From JBASEY01 sp964404285 (GTDB lineage Bacteria > CSSED10-310), in the NCBI GenBank assembly GCA_964404285.1, contig CAYOJK010000002.1, positions 248,001-312,000 on the forward strand: DNA of 64,000 bases, in the 5' to 3' direction. The notes beneath the pieces were generated by a model, which was given only the letters and a program-made list of their open reading frames with translations, ran no database searches and was not told where the DNA came from. Below are positions 9,318 through 18,525 of this stretch, in pieces (the first letter of the stretch is position 1; each line of letters opens with the position of its first letter). The translations under genes and the position numbers were made by a program.

Positions 9318-10581
9318 AGAACAAAGAACAGGAGTTGAGGCATGTGTTATTGGTATTCGCACGGATCGCCAACCACAGGAACAAGCCAGACAATCAGCCG
9401 CAGAGTTAAAAGCATTGGTTGAGGCTGCTGGAGCAGAGGTAGTCGACGAAATATTTTGCAACACTTCGGTTATTCATCCAGGAACGTATATTGGCACTGG
9501 AAAAGTTGAAGAAATACGTGAAAGGTTGGAAGAACTTGCTGTATCCATCGCTGTTTTAGATGTCTCACTTTCACCGTCCCAACAAAAAAATCTGGAAAAC
9601 AATTGGAACATTCAGGTTATCGATCGAACCGGCATTATATTGGATATTTTTGCTAAAAGGGCTGCATCGAGGGAAGGTCGTTTGCAGGTTGAACTCGCAT
9701 TACTTGAATATCGTTTGCCTAGATTGACGCGTATGTGGACCCATCTAAGCCGCTTGGGAGCCGGCATTGGAACTCGAGGACCCGGTGAAACACAATTGGA
9801 AGTCGACCGCCGCCGAATCAGAACTCGAATATTGAAACTGAAAGAGGAACTCAAACAAATCGAAAAACGTCGACACCTGCAGCGGGAAAATCGACGCCGA
9901 ACCGGGGTGATTACAGCAGCTCTTGTCGGATATACCAATGCCGGTAAATCCACCTTGTTGAACCTGCTGACCGCGGCTGATGTCAGTGTTAAAAATCAGC
10001 TTTTCGAGACTTTGGACTCGACAATCAGACAATTGGTTCTTCCTGATAATCAACCATTGTATCTAGTCGATACCGTCGGCTTTATTTCCAGACTCCCACA
10101 TCAACTCGTTGCAGCGTTTCATGCAACTCTTGAAGAGGTTGTTCAAGCTGACCTTTTACTTCACGTGATCAATTCAGCTTCACCACAACGAGATGAACAA
10201 ATCCGTGATGTTGAAACGGTCTTGAAACAGTTGGGAGTTGATCAAACACCTATTCTTCGTGTTTATAATAAAATCGACTTGCTCGATGAGTTGGAGATAA
10301 ATGACTTCACCGAGTTACCAGACTCGATTGCTATAAGCGCTCAAAAAGAACTTGGCATCGACGTGTTTCTACAGAAACTGATGAACTTTCTGATATTACA
10401 GGAAAAAAAGGTTGAGATGTTCATTCCGTATACTAAAGCTTCAACAATTGCTGTTATTCGAGATAAATGTCGTATCCTCACTGAGAATTTCGAAGCTGAT
10501 GGTGTTCGATTGCAAATTGTTGGAAAACATGCATTATTGAACAAGTATAAGAAATTCATCGAGCAGGATTTCTTAAAATGA
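9307..10581 (+). CDS. hflX: Ribosome-associated GTPase HflX
   Basis: GTPase that splits or rescues 70S ribosomes under stress. An N-terminal HflX domain (about 1-190) includes the glycine-rich LGAGIGTRGPGETQLE and a basic coiled-coil (KLKEELKQIEKRRH). The G domain follows: GYTNAGKST (near residue 208), DTVGFISRLPHQLVAAF and NKIDLL. A C-terminal tail of about 60 residues is present. Follows miaA with an 11-base overlap. No unusual features. Confidence 0.95.
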   Translation: MDTEEQRTGVEACVIGIRTDRQPQEQARQSAAELKALVEAAGAEVVDEIFCNTSVIHPGTYIGTGKVEEIRERLEELAVSIAVLDVSLSPSQQKNLENNWNIQVIDRTGIILDIFAKRAASREGRLQVELALLEYRLPRLTRMWTHLSRLGAGIGTRGPGETQLEVDRRRIRTRILKLKEELKQIEKRRHLQRENRRRTGVITAALVGYTNAGKSTLLNLLTAADVSVKNQLFETLDSTIRQLVLPDNQPLYLVDTVGFISRLPHQLVAAFHATLEEVVQADLLLHVINSASPQRDEQIRDVETVLKQLGVDQTPILRVYNKIDLLDELEINDFTELPDSIAISAQKELGIDVFLQKLMNFLILQEKKVEMFIPYTKASTIAVIRDKCRILTENFEADGVRLQIVGKHALLNKYKKFIEQDFLK

Positions 10582-10598
10582 AGGAACAGGAATAATTG

Positions 10599-11264
10599 AT
10601 GAGGTATAGAGTAAAACATTTATGGGGCTATTTGCTGATCATCGGATTAATAGGATGCCACTACCGTGAATTGCCGAAATCAACGGACATATCAAATATG
10701 ACTGAAGTTGATCCCGGTGACATTGATCAGGATGAATATACTGATTTGGATGCTGCAGCAATCGAAGATTATTCTTTAAAGCAAGAGCAAGAATATGAAA
10801 AAGCGTCTTGGATGACCAGGGATACGCTGGCATATATTTTTAATCAACATTTCAAACATGTTTTTCCATTGGACAGAAAGCCACCAGTCATCATTGATCT
10901 TGATCAAGCCACTTATCAAGAGGCTCTTCTGGCATCAGCGGCAGCCGGGCTGATACCAGTTGGTCGGGATCACCGCATTCGCCCAGGATCCAGAATACGC
11001 AAGCAAGATCTTTCAAAAGCTATTTGGCGAGTTCTTGAGTTGGCTGATACTTTGTCTGATCAATCGGCGTTTGATGCGTCCCTGTTACCGTATGATATCA
11101 CAACTTCACACAATGCCTGGCGCGAGATCGCAGGTTGTTTATTTACAGGTATTATGAAGCTTGAGCCTGATAATCTTTTTCATCCAGGTCAAATTATGAA
11201 TGGTAAAGAAATCCTTGAATCTATCGATAGTTTGAAGCGTTATTTAAAGCGCTATAGAAAATGA
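10599..11264 (+). CDS. Predicted lipoprotein with SLH-like segments
   Basis: Signal peptide and lipobox are visible (LIIGLIGC, about residue 22), so this is probably lipid-anchored in the envelope. The middle (YQEALLASAAAGLIPVGRD ... IRPGSRIRKQDLSKAIWRVL) resembles S-layer-homology spacing (Ala-rich helix, GLI, then a P-containing loop and a second helix), but the match is weak and only one or two units are present. I chose ATG 10599, not the TTG three bases upstream; an AGGAA site lies about 10 bases before it. Function unknown. Sits between hflX and another envelope gene in the same transcript. Confidence 0.6.
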   Translation: MRYRVKHLWGYLLIIGLIGCHYRELPKSTDISNMTEVDPGDIDQDEYTDLDAAAIEDYSLKQEQEYEKASWMTRDTLAYIFNQHFKHVFPLDRKPPVIIDLDQATYQEALLASAAAGLIPVGRDHRIRPGSRIRKQDLSKAIWRVLELADTLSDQSAFDASLLPYDITTSHNAWREIAGCLFTGIMKLEPDNLFHPGQIMNGKEILESIDSLKRYLKRYRK

Positions 11265-11300
11265 ATTCTACTTTATGCTTTCTATTGGGTTTTAGTGTGT

Positions 11301-11924
11301 ATGAAATATAAATCATCCCTTGTCATAGCTGTTATTCTTTTAGTTGCTTCATCGACTCTTTGCAGCACTCTTTCAAAAACGGGGGATCGGGGTATAAAAC
11401 TTCAGGTATTGCCGTTTACGTATGATTCATCACCAAATGCCGAGCTGGTTTCAGATCAAGCTGCTTTTCTTCTACATCGTTTGCTTCGAGCCGGCCGTTT
11501 TATCTTACCAGAGTTTGTAACTCTGAAAGATCAAGGTATACCAGCGATTTGGAATACACAGGAACAAATTGATGATTTTTGCCTAACGACTGCTATTGAC
11601 TGGTTGGTTGTGGGGCATGTTGAAAAAATAGCGACAGATACAGAGGCTGAAATGAGAGGAAACCGATTTTGGGGCATGGCAGGGGTGCCGATCAAGGCTG
11701 AAATAACCATCGTTTTGTATGATTGTCACAGAAAACAGGAAGTGTGGAAAGACTGTCTTACAGCAAAAATCCGTGTCCCTCGATTAAAAGTTTTTGGAAT
11801 GAATAAAAAGCCTTTTCCAAAAACAGTGAAGACTGCTGACGCATTTGTCTATGATACAATGCTTGCATTCTCAGAACAGATCATAACTGTTATTCAATCT
11901 TTTGGATTAGAAAAGGAAAATTGA
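11301..11924 (+). CDS. Exported protein, CsgG/LpoB-like fold suspected
   Basis: Starts with a clear signal peptide (MKYKSSLVIAVILLVASSTLCS). The mature part reads LQVLPFTY, then a helix with FLLHRLLRAGRFILPE, then DWLVVGHVEKI and AEITIVLYDC. This is the pattern of periplasmic lipoprotein-like proteins in the CsgG/TolB-N/LpoB group, which test membrane or peptidoglycan-assembly states. That assignment is an inference from strand/helix order, not a recognised motif. ATG 11301 is preferred over the GTG six bases upstream. The TGA stop shares its A with the ATG of der. Confidence 0.5.
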   Translation: MKYKSSLVIAVILLVASSTLCSTLSKTGDRGIKLQVLPFTYDSSPNAELVSDQAAFLLHRLLRAGRFILPEFVTLKDQGIPAIWNTQEQIDDFCLTTAIDWLVVGHVEKIATDTEAEMRGNRFWGMAGVPIKAEITIVLYDCHRKQEVWKDCLTAKIRVPRLKVFGMNKKPFPKTVKTADAFVYDTMLAFSEQIITVIQSFGLEKEN

Positions 11925-13288
11925 TGGCTGAATACCGAATATCTATCATAGGAAGGGTCAACGTCGGCAAATCTACATTATTTAATCGCCTGACTCGTTC
12001 TAGAGATGCGCTTGTCGTGAATATACCGGGAGTTACACGAGATAGAAAAGAGAGTAGTTTTATATTGTCCGGCCATACAATTATATTGGTTGATACAGGA
12101 GGGATCGAAGCCGGCCCATCGATTGGTGATAAAGCCGCTGATGAAGCACAAAGGCAATCACTACAAGCTCTGACTGATTCCGATCTGCTTCTTTTTGTTG
12201 TTGATGGTCGAACCGAGTTATTGCCTGGTGATTATGAGATCGCTCAGAAAATCAGAAAAAGTAACAAGCCGGTTATTTTAGTTGTAAACAAAATAGAAGG
12301 AAGAATTGACCCCTTGACTGAGGCGCATGATATTTATCGTCTTGGTATGGGCAACCCGATATTTATTAGCGCTGAGCATAACATAAATATAGATATGCTA
12401 ATAGAAACCCTTGTTGAATCCTTGAATTTAGAGCCTTCCGATGAACAACTCAGTGTGCAAAGAGCAGAAACGGAAACTCGATTAGCCGTGGTTGGAAGAC
12501 CCAATGTCGGCAAATCATCTTTTGTAAATTCTATCTTAGGGGAATATCGCCATATCGTTACGGATGTACCTGGAACGACAAGGGACTCCGTTGATTCAGT
12601 ATTTAAATATTATGGCGCTCTTTATAGATTGATTGATACGGCTGGGTTGCGACGCATAGGCAAGACAACGGAAAGGTTGGATAAGCTTTCAGCAATAATG
12701 GCACGAAAGAGTATTGAACGGTGTCATATAGCGCTTTTATTATTGGATGCGGTTGAAGGTGTAACAGCTCAGGATTTGAAAATTGCCGGATATGTTGTTG
12801 AAGCGGGAAAAGGCTGTATCATCATCGCCAACAAATGGGACTTGACAGATAGGACTACTGAGCGTTTTAAACTTATTCAACAATCTATTCGAGAACATTT
12901 TGTAGCCATGCCATGGGCGCCGTTTATGGCCATGTCCGCGATGGAACAGCACAATACCCGTAAAGTGTTCACGCTTGTGAACGCTATGATGGAATCGACT
13001 CAAAACCATGTATCTACAAGTCATTTAAACAAAGTGATACAAGACGCACAACGAATTCATCCTCCTGCTTTAAAACGATCAAAGCATCCCGTGAAATTAT
13101 ATTATGCAGCACAGATTGCACTTAGGCCCCCAACTTTTTTATGTTTTACGAACACAAGAAGTGAAATTCATTTTTCTTATCGGCGATTTCTCACTAATCA
13201 AATACGGGAAGCTTTTTCATTTGACGGTTGGCCTATTCGGCTGGTATTTAGGCACCGGCATGACGAAAAAGGAAAACGATGGGATTAG
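11924..13288 (+). CDS. der: Ribosome assembly GTPase Der (EngA)
   Basis: Tandem-GTPase protein needed for 50S maturation. First G domain: GRVNVGKSTLFNRL, GVTRDR, DTGG, NKIEG. Second G domain: GRPNVGKSSFVNSI, GTTRDSVD, DTAGLRR, NKWDL. A C-terminal KH-like domain (about 350-454) follows, with the usual PVKLYYAAQ and PPTFLCFTN segments. ATG 11924 is used; a TTG one codon earlier is possible but gives MM. The end overlaps cmk by 10 bases. Confidence 0.96.
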   Translation: MAEYRISIIGRVNVGKSTLFNRLTRSRDALVVNIPGVTRDRKESSFILSGHTIILVDTGGIEAGPSIGDKAADEAQRQSLQALTDSDLLLFVVDGRTELLPGDYEIAQKIRKSNKPVILVVNKIEGRIDPLTEAHDIYRLGMGNPIFISAEHNINIDMLIETLVESLNLEPSDEQLSVQRAETETRLAVVGRPNVGKSSFVNSILGEYRHIVTDVPGTTRDSVDSVFKYYGALYRLIDTAGLRRIGKTTERLDKLSAIMARKSIERCHIALLLLDAVEGVTAQDLKIAGYVVEAGKGCIIIANKWDLTDRTTERFKLIQQSIREHFVAMPWAPFMAMSAMEQHNTRKVFTLVNAMMESTQNHVSTSHLNKVIQDAQRIHPPALKRSKHPVKLYYAAQIALRPPTFLCFTNTRSEIHFSYRRFLTNQIREAFSFDGWPIRLVFRHRHDEKGKRWD

Positions 13289-13968
13289 ACATGCTCCAAA
13301 TTGTCACTATTGATGGACCAGCGGCTTCCGGTAAGAGTACCGTCGCTAAGCTTGTCGCTAAAAGGTTAAAGTTTCAATTTCTGGATACCGGCGCCATGTA
13401 TCGAGCGATAGCTTTTGGAGCTCTGGAAAATGGAATTACGGCTGAAGAATGCAGTGAATTACGTGCTTATTTAAAGGGTGTGCAGTTAGAGATTCATTAT
13501 GAAAACAGTGTCATGCATTTGGTCTTAAATGGAAGAGATATAACACAGTTGATTCGACACAAAGACATGGGTCAACATGCTTCAGATTATTCGAAACTGC
13601 ATTCAGTGCGTGTTTTCTGTACCGATTTGCAGCGTCAGCTTGGCCAATCAGGAAATCTTGTGTGTGAAGGCAGAGATATGGGAACGGTCGTGTTTCCTGA
13701 TGCAGAATGGAAATTTTTTTTGACTGCCTCGTTGGATGAAAGAGCCTTTCGACGATGGAAAGAGCTGAAGGAGAAGGACCAAGGCATTACTCTGGAAGAA
13801 ATCAAAAATGCCTTAAAACAAAGGGATTTTCAGGATGCAAACCGATCGATTGCTCCATTGAAACCGGCAGATGACGCACGTATCATTGATACGACAAAGA
13901 TGGAAATTGATGAGGTTGTCGAAAAAATAGTTGAGGTTGTGTTTGAGACAATCAAGAAAAAATCATAA
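13279..13968 (+). CDS. cmk: Cytidylate kinase
   Basis: Phosphorylates CMP and dCMP. Motifs: DGPAASGKSTVAK (P-loop), FLDTGAMYRA, GRDMGTVVFP and the lid segment DERAFRRWKEL. Length 229 is typical. The ATG at 13279 has an AAAGGA site; a second ATG at 13291 is also possible. cmk followed by rpsA is a conserved gene order in many bacteria and is kept here, with a 137-base spacer that holds a possible rpsA promoter. Confidence 0.96.
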   Translation: MGLDMLQIVTIDGPAASGKSTVAKLVAKRLKFQFLDTGAMYRAIAFGALENGITAEECSELRAYLKGVQLEIHYENSVMHLVLNGRDITQLIRHKDMGQHASDYSKLHSVRVFCTDLQRQLGQSGNLVCEGRDMGTVVFPDAEWKFFLTASLDERAFRRWKELKEKDQGITLEEIKNALKQRDFQDANRSIAPLKPADDARIIDTTKMEIDEVVEKIVEVVFETIKKKS

Positions 13969-13974
13969 TCATTG

Positions 13975-14002
13975 TTGCATAATTCATAAGGGTTGTTATA
14001 TT
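13975..14002 (+). promoter_or_regulatory. Possible sigma-70 promoter for rpsA
   Basis: TTGCAT (13975-13980), 16 bases, TATATT (13997-14002), about 100 bases before the rpsA start. Ribosomal protein S1 genes often have their own promoter and a long regulated leader. Read by eye only. A strong ribosome site (TAGGAGG, 14087-14093) lies downstream. Confidence 0.4.
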
Positions 14003-14105
14003 AATGCCCACGTTCGCACTGGAAGCTTTATATTCCAGTAAATCATCAGGGTTCGCGGATAAGAGACACCGGGAACACCTTGAAATTAGGAGGTCTCGAT
14101 AATTC

Positions 14106-15989
14106 ATGGCAAACAAACAAAAACAAACAAACAATCAAACAAACCCAGACGCAGAAATTACCAAAGCTGATACAGCTAAAGTGGCGATGAGCAGTGGTCT
14201 GGACACCAAATGGAATTTTGATATTCCTGAAGCTACAATGGTCGAACTATATGAGAAATCTTTTCAAAACATCACTGAAGGTCAGGTAGTTAAAGGAAAG
14301 GTACTTCAAATTAACGAAAACGAAGTGCTCATCGACGTCGGCTACAAATCTGAAGGAGCCATTCCGGTAGAAGAATTTAGAAACAACATCGATGCCGGAA
14401 CACTTAAAGTCGGAGGTTTTGTCGATGTTTATCTCGATAAAACTGAAGATATGGAAGGTCAGGTTGTTTTATCGAAAGAGAAAGCTGATAAAATCAAAAT
14501 CTGGGATGAAATTAGTGAACATTATGAAAAGAAAGAAGTCATTGAGGGTCGTGTAATAGACAGGATTAAAGGCGGCCTGACTGTTGACATAGGAGTTAGA
14601 GCATTCCTGCCTGGATCACAAATTGATATTCGCCCTGTAAGAGATCCAGAAAGATTGATCGGGCAAACCTTGAGAATGCGAGTGATTAAGCTGAACAAAA
14701 GACGGGGCAATATTGTTCTGTCAAGGCGTGTCATATTGGAAGATGAGCGAAAAAGCTTGAAAGAAAAAACGTTGAATTCTCTTGAGGAAAATGCCATCGT
14801 TGAAGGACAGGTTAAAAACATCACAGAATATGGAGCATTTATTGATCTTGGTGGAATTGACGGATTATTACACATAACTGATATGTCTTGGGGTCGAATC
14901 AATCATCCCAATGAAATGATCAGTGTTGGACAGAAAATCAAGGTCAAAATCTTAAAGTTCGATCCGGATACCGAAAGAGTTTCTCTTGGACTAAAACAAA
15001 CTACAGAAGATCCTTGGGTGAAAGTAACTGAAAAATACCAGATTGGCACTAGGGTTGAAGGAAAGGTTATTAGTCTAACGGATTATGGAGCGTTTGTTGA
15101 ATTGGAAGAGGGCGTAGAAGGTTTAGTTCATGTTTCTGAGATGTCTTGGACTAAACGCGTGCGTCACCCTTCCAAACTTCTGAATATTGAGGACATGATT
15201 GAAGCTGTCGTTCTGGATTTGGATCAGGAAAACAAGCGGATCAGCCTTGGTATCAAACAATGTGAAACTAACCCATGGGATCTGGTAAAAGTCAAATATC
15301 CTATTGGAAGCCGAGTGGCAGGTAAAATTCGTAATCTCACGAACTTCGGGGCATTTATTGAACTGGAAGAAGGAATCGATGGTCTGATTCACATCAGTGA
15401 TATGTCTTGGACAAGGCGTATCAATCACCCCAACGAACTGGTCAAAAAAGGTGATGAACTCGAAGCTGTCGTATTGGATATCGATGTCGAAAATGAACGT
15501 CTTTCCTTAGGATTGAAACAATTGACGGAAAACCCATGGAAAGAAGCCGAAAATAATTTGTTTATCGGCAATAATGTCAAAGGAAAAATTGTTCGAATCA
15601 CAGACTTCGGGGTATTTGTCGAACTGGAAGGCGGCGGAATAGAAGGATTGGTTCATATTTCTGAGCTGGGAAAAGACAAGGTTGAATCTATTGAAACAGC
15701 TTATAATGTCGGCGATGAATTGGTCATGAAGATCATCAAAGTCGATGTCGATGAAAGACGTATCAGCCTCTCAGTACGTGCGTACGAAGAAGAAATGGAA
15801 CGTTTAGAAGCTGACGATGGGATTGCTGGCCCGGAAATAAAAATCGGTCGATCGACAATGGCAGACATCATTAATCAAGAAGCTCTGCTTCGCACAATTG
15901 GTTTTGAAACCGAACCATTGCCTGAAGAGTCAAAAGAACCTGATACCACTGAAGAAGCGCCTGAAGCTACGCCATCTGAAGATGCCTAA
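14106..15989 (+). CDS. rpsA: 30S ribosomal protein S1
   Basis: mRNA-binding ribosomal protein with six S1 (OB-fold) repeats. Repeats 1 and 2 are the divergent ribosome-anchoring pair (EGQVVKGKVLQI; EGRVIDRIKGGL). Repeats 3-6 carry the canonical GAFIDL / HITDMSW / VSLGLKQ pattern. At 627 residues it is about 70 longer than the E. coli protein, owing to a Lys/Gln/Asn/Thr-rich N-terminal stretch (about 30 residues before the first fold) and a Glu/Pro/Thr-rich acidic tail. The start follows TAGGAGG by about 12 bases, and the first codons are an AAAC/AAAA-rich simple repeat. Confidence 0.96.
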   Translation: MANKQKQTNNQTNPDAEITKADTAKVAMSSGLDTKWNFDIPEATMVELYEKSFQNITEGQVVKGKVLQINENEVLIDVGYKSEGAIPVEEFRNNIDAGTLKVGGFVDVYLDKTEDMEGQVVLSKEKADKIKIWDEISEHYEKKEVIEGRVIDRIKGGLTVDIGVRAFLPGSQIDIRPVRDPERLIGQTLRMRVIKLNKRRGNIVLSRRVILEDERKSLKEKTLNSLEENAIVEGQVKNITEYGAFIDLGGIDGLLHITDMSWGRINHPNEMISVGQKIKVKILKFDPDTERVSLGLKQTTEDPWVKVTEKYQIGTRVEGKVISLTDYGAFVELEEGVEGLVHVSEMSWTKRVRHPSKLLNIEDMIEAVVLDLDQENKRISLGIKQCETNPWDLVKVKYPIGSRVAGKIRNLTNFGAFIELEEGIDGLIHISDMSWTRRINHPNELVKKGDELEAVVLDIDVENERLSLGLKQLTENPWKEAENNLFIGNNVKGKIVRITDFGVFVELEGGGIEGLVHISELGKDKVESIETAYNVGDELVMKIIKVDVDERRISLSVRAYEEEMERLEADDGIAGPEIKIGRSTMADIINQEALLRTIGFETEPLPEESKEPDTTEEAPEATPSEDA

Positions 15990-16350
15990 ATACCACTGGA
16001 TTGTTTATAAAAACAGTCTGTGAAATTCGTTTAAGCGGCAAGACAAACTGTTCATTACATATCCTTGCATTGTGATAAATATCTATGATGAATCTCCTTT
16101 TAAAGGCAAAATCTATATGCCTGTGAAACAGTCTATTCTTTTCCTCAATAAATGAAGACAGCTATAAGGTAAACCAATCGTTTCAAAGGTATCTATAACA
16201 GACTTGAGGCCGAGTTAATCATTATTTAACAGAGACCAAAGAATAATAAACCTTATAAAACCCGGATCCTCCCCTTGAGGTCAAACCCAAAATTTACTAT
16301 ATATTGTCTGGGGATCCTTTCTTTACCTAATTCTGAATAGGGAGACAACA
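15990..16350. other. Intergenic stretch after rpsA
   Basis: No ORF worth calling on either strand. The sequence is AT-rich. The only structure I see is a weak long-range pairing (AACAGT ... ACTGTT, about 16011-16050) with no T-tract, so not a convincing terminator, and the candidate promoter listed at 16275-16303. GGATCC occurs on both sides of that promoter (16264-16269 and 16311-16316). Confidence 0.5.
16275..16303 (+). promoter_or_regulatory. Candidate sigma-70 promoter of the SUMF1-type lipoprotein gene
   Basis: TTGAGG (16275-16280), exactly 17 bases, TATATA (16298-16303), about 45 bases before the ATG at 16351. Good spacing and a five-of-six -10. A GGGAG ribosome site follows just before the start. 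Confidence 0.5.
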
Positions 16351-17247
16351 ATGAAACCGAACACAATTATTACAAAATGGATAGGTTTTTATATGCTGCT
16401 GGCAGCGATGGCTGTCATGAATGGGTGTGCCGGTAGCTTGCAGACACATAAAATGATTGCTGAAAACTGGAAAAATCCAGAACCAGGAAAAGAAATAGTC
16501 ATAAAAATAGACAATTCTGTAACACTTGAAATGGTGTATATGCCTAGCGGCACATTTCAGATGGGTTCACCCCAAACAGATCGTATCAGTAGAGATGATG
16601 AAAAGCTGGTTCATACAGTTGAATTGGATGGATTCTGGATCGGCAAATATGAGATTACCCAAGAACAATATGAAGCTGTTACCGGAAAAAAACCCAGTAA
16701 ATACAAAGGAAAAAACCGTCCGGTAGAAAAAGTGACCTGGAATGATGCTTTAGAGTTTTGTAACCTTTTAACAGAAAAAACAGGTCTCACTTTCACGCTT
16801 CCAACTGAGGCACAATGGGAATATTCCTGTCGGGCCGGAAGCGCCACCGTATTTGCCTTTGGTGACTGTCTTGAAGTATCGCAAGCTAATTTTGATGGTA
16901 ATTACCCGCTTCGAGGTTGCCCGAAAGAGGATGATTATCTGATGGAAACATGGGATGTCGGCTCAGGAATGCCCAATGCCTGGGGATTATACGATATGCA
17001 TGGCAATGTCTGGGAATGGTGCCTGGACTGGTATGCAAACGATTATGTCACTGATGATTCCAATCGAAATCCAAAAGGACCGACTGAAGGTAGGAACCGA
17101 GTGTTCCGAGGTGGTTGCTGGAATAGTGATGCAGGTAATTGTAGATCAGCAGCACGCTTTAGCGCTCTTCCGACAGCTTCAGGCGAAATCGTTGGATTCC
17201 GTATTGCATATAACAACCCGGCTATTCAACCTGAGACTGAAGAGTAA
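16351..17247 (+). CDS. SUMF1/formylglycine-generating-enzyme-like lipoprotein
   Basis: Signal peptide ending in a lipobox-like MNGC (about residue 26), so probably membrane-anchored outside the cytoplasm. Residues about 50-290 form a SUMF1 (FGE-sulfatase) domain: MVYMPSGTFQMGS, KYEITQEQYEAV, PVEKVTWNDALEFC, LPTEAQWEYSCRAG, YDMHGNVWEWC, FRGGCWN and GFRIA. True formylglycine enzymes carry a specific C-terminal cysteine pair; here only scattered cysteines are seen and no sulfatase is nearby. A structural or ligand-binding role, as in many SUMF1-domain proteins, is at least as likely. Monocistronic by context: own promoter, and the next gene converges. Confidence 0.85.
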   Translation: MKPNTIITKWIGFYMLLAAMAVMNGCAGSLQTHKMIAENWKNPEPGKEIVIKIDNSVTLEMVYMPSGTFQMGSPQTDRISRDDEKLVHTVELDGFWIGKYEITQEQYEAVTGKKPSKYKGKNRPVEKVTWNDALEFCNLLTEKTGLTFTLPTEAQWEYSCRAGSATVFAFGDCLEVSQANFDGNYPLRGCPKEDDYLMETWDVGSGMPNAWGLYDMHGNVWEWCLDWYANDYVTDDSNRNPKGPTEGRNRVFRGGCWNSDAGNCRSAARFSALPTASGEIVGFRIAYNNPAIQPETEE

Positions 17248-17280
17248 TTTTTACTGAAGAAAAAGTAATCTTCTAAAAAT

Positions 17281-18333
17281 TTATCGGGGAATTTTTCCTA
17301 CCGGCGCTAGATAAATTACGAATTCTTCCTCACCATCCAAACCTAAAAATGCATCTGTTTTTTGCTGGTGATAGGAGCCTACAGCACAGGTTCCACACCC
17401 TATCGCCTCGCACGCTAAATAAAGATTCTGGCAAACATGACCGGCATCTAAAAGTATAATTTTGTGTGAGGCAATCGAGTAACGCCATTCCATTCGATAG
17501 GGGATACAACTCCAGAAAAAACACGCTGCGCATTCGCCGACAAATCGTTGACCCACCCCACAGATAATCAACTGTCGAACCAGATCAGATGATTCAAAGC
17601 ATAGTTCCAGCGCATGTTCTAGAAATAAATAACGGTATACACCAGGCTGTAAACCGGTGACATTATTTATAGCTATATAGGTTTCAAAAGAGTGCCGCGC
17701 ACCGGCAGATGGAACAGTTCGTATTGTCACCCGCCCATCAGCCAGCGTCTTTTTCAGACCTTGAGTACTCCATAAAAGAAAAGCTAATTCTTCCAGAGCA
17801 AGCGGCTCACCCGTAAATTTACGTCGACTCTCCCTGTCACGTATGGCGACAAAAAGATCATTTTTCTGAAGCGCTTCAGCAGTAGCTTCCGGCAATTTGA
17901 TAATAGTCGCATTTTCAACAGGCGGTTTCTGAACAGGCGGCCAAGGCTTACCTAAAGACTGATCGCTCATAGGTTTTTCCCGAGTCAACCATTCTTTCAA
18001 GAAATCGCGGTTAATCGCTGTTTGTTGAACCGCGTCTTCTTTGATTTTTTTGTGCTTTTCTATAAGACAGGGCATGCTGTCCAGGACACCTTGAATTTTT
18101 CTTGTTGAGACGCTCAGTAAGTCCCTATGGACAGGTCGTGCAGCCATGACCTCAGGCATAATCTTGTCACGCTCGTGTCGAGAAAAAATTGCTAGAAAAG
18201 CGTCTGCTTGTTCCTTTTCTGCACCGGCAATACAAATGATTAGGTCGGGCATAAGATCACGATCGAACAATTCACTGAAAAAAACGTGTTGTTCATGCTT
18301 ATCAAATGCAGCTATATGTTGCAAAACTTCCAT
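17281..18333 (-). CDS. SagB-type FMN oxidoreductase with N-terminal extension
   Basis: Residues about 150-350 form a nitroreductase-fold SagB/ThcOx domain: RDRESRRKFTGEPL (FMN phosphate contact), LAFLLWSTQGL, TVPSAGARHSFETYI, LLDAGHVCQNLYLACEAIGCGTCAVG. SagB enzymes oxidise azolines in peptide natural products, but no YcaO/SagD partner or precursor peptide is visible here, and stand-alone homologues of unknown substrate are common. The first about 120 residues are a helical, charged extension I do not recognise. An internal ATG exists at 17970, but the upstream start at 18333 has a clear GGAGG (complement of 18342-18346), so the extension is probably real. Converges with the preceding lipoprotein gene. 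Confidence 0.8.
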   Translation of the reverse strand: MEVLQHIAAFDKHEQHVFFSELFDRDLMPDLIICIAGAEKEQADAFLAIFSRHERDKIMPEVMAARPVHRDLLSVSTRKIQGVLDSMPCLIEKHKKIKEDAVQQTAINRDFLKEWLTREKPMSDQSLGKPWPPVQKPPVENATIIKLPEATAEALQKNDLFVAIRDRESRRKFTGEPLALEELAFLLWSTQGLKKTLADGRVTIRTVPSAGARHSFETYIAINNVTGLQPGVYRYLFLEHALELCFESSDLVRQLIICGVGQRFVGECAACFFWSCIPYRMEWRYSIASHKIILLDAGHVCQNLYLACEAIGCGTCAVGSYHQQKTDAFLGLDGEEEFVIYLAPVGKIPR

Positions 18334-18525
18334 CGATAAAACCTCCAGTTTATGACGGCTGATCGGCCGATAATATTGACCCTTTATAACCTAAATGCTG
18401 CACACATTCAATTGCTGTAAACATTGCAGCGCCAATTTCGAAGAATTGATAGACTTGAAACATCAACTTTTTTATACTGACCTTTGGTTGATTTGCACGA
18501 AAGGGGGCAGAACAGGTTGGATACT

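Noticed and set aside
16264..16316. GGATCC inverted pair around the 16275-16303 promoter as an operator or hairpin
   Set aside because: Short arms and a loop of over 30 bases; likely chance.
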